Source: Pseudomonadales bacterium
GTDB lineage: Bacteria > Pseudomonadota > Gammaproteobacteria > Pseudomonadales > Pseudohongiellaceae
DNA length: 10,928 bases
Direction: 5' to 3'
Assembly: GCA_022360535.1 (NCBI GenBank)
Contig: JAKSCP010000360.1
Span: 1-10,928, forward strand
In this document: piece by piece, positions 8,344-10,928 of the stretch
How positions within the stretch are numbered: the stretch's first letter is position 1
Layout: each line of letters opens with the position of its first letter
The notes under the pieces: model-generated
The model's database searches: none
What the model saw: the letters and a program-made list of their open reading frames with translations, nothing else
Told to the model about the DNA's origin: nothing
Position numbers and translations under genes: made by a program

Positions 8344-10646
8344 CAAGACAGGCCTCGCAGTCTTCTGGCGATCCAGTCGATACACAGTAAGGCAATCAAC
8401 AACGCTAACAACCAGGGTTGATCCCAGAGATCAATTTGCACTTCGCGGGAATAGGCGTTCGGGGTGAATTCGATGGTGTCTGCCAATTGACTGGCGTTAG
8501 CAATGTCGAAGAAGCTACCGCCACTGGCTTCAGCAATGCGTGCTAATAGCCCACTGTCCATCGCCGCGTTGTTGTATTCTCTTAAGGAGGGAGTGACCAC
8601 GAAGGCAGCTCCCTTTTCGGAACCATCGCTGGCACCTTCTCCGGCGACACTCGCCACATCGACCAAGAGGTCGTACACGCCTTCTTCTTCCACGGTAAAA
8701 CTGGCGCGATAGACTCCGTCTTCTTCAATGTCCCATTCCATGGGCATGTCAGTAATTTGATCCAGGGGATCGGTAGTCTGCATATACAAGGTGGCGTTGT
8801 TATCCGCCTCATAACTGTCATCCAGAACCGTCGCGGTGATATTCACCTCATCGCCGACGTTGTAAAACTCGCGATCGAACTCGATAGTAATGCGTTCCGG
8901 CGCGGAAACGGCTAACCAGCGCAACATTTGTCGCCACAGTGTCTCATGGGATTGATCGGCGAAGGGCATCATCATTTGCCAACGCCAGGTGCTGGCCGTA
9001 GACACTACCATGCTGCGCCCGCTGCCATAGCGTTGCGAAGCCAGAACAGGCAGTGCCTGATTCTGATACTGCAGCAGTGGATGCTCCATCAGCACTGTCG
9101 CACCAGGTTTGATACGCCCGGTGACGTAAACACCTTGCAGCTCCGGAAGTTGCCTCCATAACAAACCATTCTCACCATCGTCACTGGCCAAACGCAGTAG
9201 TGGTGAGAATTCACCATTGTTGGTGAGCCGCGGGTAATACAACTCCCCGGTGGGATGATTGCCGCGACGGATGCCTCCGCGCAAATGGGAAGGCAGAAAA
9301 CCCTCTTCCACCAGAGTAACGGGCAATATATCGGCGATAGGTGTGGCAATAAACTCTTCGTCGATCATGCCACTCATGAGAAAGCCACCCCCACGCTCAG
9401 CAACGAAGTCCTGAATCATTTGCAGCTGATCAGCATTAAAGAAGCTCTCTTCAATATCTCCCAACACCAATGCTTCGTATTGGAACAGAGTCTCTCTGTC
9501 TCTAGGAAACCCTTCACTCAGTTCAGTCGGCGATTCAATACCCTGGCGGTAATACTTTTCAGGACCGGTTTGCAAATAGGTTGCGAGTCGCAAAGAAGTA
9601 TCTGATTCCACAGCCCTGCGAATAAATTTGTATTCGTTACGTGGATGTCCTTCTATATAAAGAATGTCAAGTGGCTCCTTTTCAGTGTTATCCACTAAAA
9701 AGCTATAGACATTGTTCTGCTCAATAATTTCACCACTCTGCAATTCGACCTGCAAATCATAGACGATGGCTTCTGGACGCTCTGGCGTGAGTTCCATTTC
9801 ATAACGGCGGGTAACACCCTCCGCGCCAAGCGTCACTACCTGAGTCTCAACAACCGTGTCGCCATCCTTCACCGACAGTTCGACTTCCTGACCTTCATAG
9901 CCCTGATGATTCAAGCCAACAGAGACATTGAATACAGAACCTTCCAGCACAGTTTTGTTGCTGTTGACATCCACGATACCGATATCTTGAGGAATCTCCT
10001 CCTGGCCGACTCCTACGGTAAAAATTGGGACTTGTCTGGTACCGAAATCCGCCGCCTTGATCACCGGATCTATTTCACTGTTGTCCGCTCCATCGGTGAT
10101 CAATACCAAACCACCCAGGGGCAGGCCGTTTAGCTGAGCATCAACAAACTCCAGGGCCTGATTAATTGAAGACGCAGTACCGGATCCTGACAAACCATCA
10201 GCATCCGCAATTCGCTCTGCCTGTTTATCGAAGCGAAAACTGCGAAGCTGAAAAGACTCAGCCAGATCATCCAGCACACCACCTTCGACCAGAGCCTCAT
10301 TAACCACATCACGACGGGAATCACTCCCAGCCATGTCGGTGATCGTCATGCTTTGGGAGTCATCGAAGATTACCCCCAGATAGGTTTCTTGTGGGGATAC
10401 CTGCAAGGTGGTAATTACGGGTCGCAACAAGCAAAACAGTAACAGCACCAACACGCTGGAACGGACAGTGATAAAGAACGCTTTCCAGGCAGGAGTTAGA
10501 GGTCGGGTGGTTTTAAGATAGGTCAACCACACAGCCGCGACGATTAATGCTGCCAGCAGCAAGAACAGCAAAGGGCTGATTCCGTAAGCGAAGCTCAGAT
10601 TGCCCTCTGATAGCGCGGTAAAGAGATTGGGTTCCGTGTATTGCAT
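8343..10646 (-). CDS. Membrane VWA protein with GATase-like domain
   Basis: This is a 767-residue inner-membrane protein. Membrane segments lie at about 24-44 and 56-76, and a last one at about 744-758 is followed by a basic tail (RRLRGLS). The VWA domain spans about 88-215 with a complete metal site: DDSQS at 95-99, T157 in GSGTAS, and TDGADN at 184-189. Residues about 225-320 look like a beta-sandwich. Residues about 326-580 form a class I glutamine-amidotransferase-like region (LDILYIEGHPRNEYKFIRRA; FVAERGGGFLMSGM), but no nucleophile Cys is seen. A second beta domain lies at about 585-690. Most of the protein after the second membrane segment should face the periplasm. The start is 2 nt after the previous stop (TAGCAATG) with no clear ribosome-binding site, and the TGA stop overlaps the next ATG by one base. 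Its order of domains mirrors the BatA-like protein at the left end. Function is unknown; partnership with the MoxR ATPase is inferred. Confidence 0.9.
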   Translation of the reverse strand: MQYTEPNLFTALSEGNLSFAYGISPLLFLLLAALIVAAVWLTYLKTTRPLTPAWKAFFITVRSSVLVLLLFCLLRPVITTLQVSPQETYLGVIFDDSQSMTITDMAGSDSRRDVVNEALVEGGVLDDLAESFQLRSFRFDKQAERIADADGLSGSGTASSINQALEFVDAQLNGLPLGGLVLITDGADNSEIDPVIKAADFGTRQVPIFTVGVGQEEIPQDIGIVDVNSNKTVLEGSVFNVSVGLNHQGYEGQEVELSVKDGDTVVETQVVTLGAEGVTRRYEMELTPERPEAIVYDLQVELQSGEIIEQNNVYSFLVDNTEKEPLDILYIEGHPRNEYKFIRRAVESDTSLRLATYLQTGPEKYYRQGIESPTELSEGFPRDRETLFQYEALVLGDIEESFFNADQLQMIQDFVAERGGGFLMSGMIDEEFIATPIADILPVTLVEEGFLPSHLRGGIRRGNHPTGELYYPRLTNNGEFSPLLRLASDDGENGLLWRQLPELQGVYVTGRIKPGATVLMEHPLLQYQNQALPVLASQRYGSGRSMVVSTASTWRWQMMMPFADQSHETLWRQMLRWLAVSAPERITIEFDREFYNVGDEVNITATVLDDSYEADNNATLYMQTTDPLDQITDMPMEWDIEEDGVYRASFTVEEEGVYDLLVDVASVAGEGASDGSEKGAAFVVTPSLREYNNAAMDSGLLARIAEASGGSFFDIANASQLADTIEFTPNAYSREVQIDLWDQPWLLALLIALLCIDWIARRLRGLS
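8353..8356 (-). promoter_or_regulatory. Shine-Dalgarno site of the caspase-fold gene
   Basis: GAGG on the minus strand, 9 nt before the ATG at 8343, within the last codons of the upstream gene. With the TGATG stop-start junction it supports the 8343 start and translational coupling. Confidence 0.55.
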
Positions 10647-10648
10647 TG

Positions 10649-10928
10649 CTACTGGGTCGAGTTGGCCGACCCCTGACTCTCAGACAGCACACGATAGTAC
10701 TGTTCAACTAGCTCACGGTATTGTTCAGGAATTTCTTCATCAGAAGCTGCGAACAACTTGTTGTTGATCTCATCAAGTTCGGCTTGGGCACGCAGCGCAC
10801 CTTCCAACTCAATAATGGGTTGCAACAGTTGTTGAAACAAATCCGGTTGGTTGAGGAAGTCCTCAATGTCCTGCCGGGTTAGCTGCTGACGAATGGAGCG
10901 GGCATTGCCCCAGGGCAGACTATTGCCA
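10649..10928 (-). CDS. C-terminal fragment of an unrecognised protein
   Basis: The frame is open from the window edge to a TAG stop, giving the last 92 residues of a gene whose start lies outside. The fragment is hydrophilic and mostly helical by eye, begins SLPWGNARSIRQQLTRQDIE and ends in a Ser/Asn/Gln-rich tail (SESQGSANSTQ). It contains no membrane segment or catalytic motif. It ends 2 nt before the large VWA gene, so it belongs to the same operon. Similar MoxR-type loci often carry a large membrane or coiled-coil protein (DUF4175-like) at this point and this could be its tail, but that is a guess from position. A Leu codon TTG at 10840 could be mistaken for a start; the open frame upstream argues against this. 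Confidence 0.7.
   Translation of the reverse strand, partial: GNSLPWGNARSIRQQLTRQDIEDFLNQPDLFQQLLQPIIELEGALRAQAELDEINNKLFAASDEEIPEQYRELVEQYYRVLSESQGSANSTQ

Noticed and set aside
7294..8385. Longer start of the caspase-fold gene at 8385
   Set aside because: It would add 14 residues before the signal peptide and overlap the upstream gene by 43 nt; the TGATG junction at 8343 fits better.
1..10928. Anti-phage defence island hypothesis (MoxR, VWA, caspase-like and TPR proteins together)
   Set aside because: Three of the proteins carry signal peptides and two are membrane proteins of the Bat type. There is no nuclease, toxin effector, integrase or mobile element, and composition is uniform. An envelope role fits better.

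Overview
The window is one tightly packed, single-direction gene block. Eight protein-coding genes, all on the minus strand, fill it with almost no intergenic DNA, and both window ends cut through genes. Base composition looks balanced (about half G+C by eye). Exported proteins with cleavable signal peptides and BatA-like inner-membrane proteins suggest a Gram-negative bacterium. A free-living, possibly marine gammaproteobacterium is my best guess, but nothing in the window (no rRNA or taxonomic marker) proves it.

In transcription order (right to left), the layout is: (1) the C-terminal end of an unrecognised protein, 10649-10928; (2) a 767-residue membrane protein with a von Willebrand factor A (VWA) domain and a glutamine-amidotransferase-like domain, 8343-10646; (3) an exported caspase/legumain-fold protein without an obvious catalytic cysteine, 7294-8343; (4) an exported TPR protein with a gluzincin-type (HExxH...E) metallopeptidase domain between two TPR blocks, 4599-7310; (5) an exported DUF4159 protein with a GTG start, 3757-4602; (6) a MoxR-family AAA+ ATPase, 2712-3740; (7) a DUF58 protein with a VWA-type metal site, 1804-2697; (8) a BatA-like membrane VWA protein cut by the left edge, 1-1796.

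The junctions are overlaps of 1, 4 and 17 nt or gaps of 2 to 16 nt. Transcription from one promoter beyond the right edge, with translational coupling, is the simplest reading. No promoter, terminator, RNA gene, mobile element or CRISPR array is visible, and no gene-free stretch exceeds 16 bases.

The core MoxR-DUF58-BatA set belongs to the MoxR/Bat class. There a cytoplasmic AAA+ ATPase is thought to act with VWA proteins as a chaperone-like maturation or stress-tolerance machine. Here the core is joined to three exported proteins: a caspase-fold protein, a TPR-metallopeptidase and a DUF4159 protein. Two membrane VWA proteins with the same domain order sit at either side. A plausible but unproven model is a machine spanning the inner membrane: ATPase and DUF58 protein in the cytoplasm, the two VWA proteins in the membrane, and the peptidase-like parts in the periplasm, acting in envelope protein maturation or quality control. 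The substrate is not visible from the sequence.
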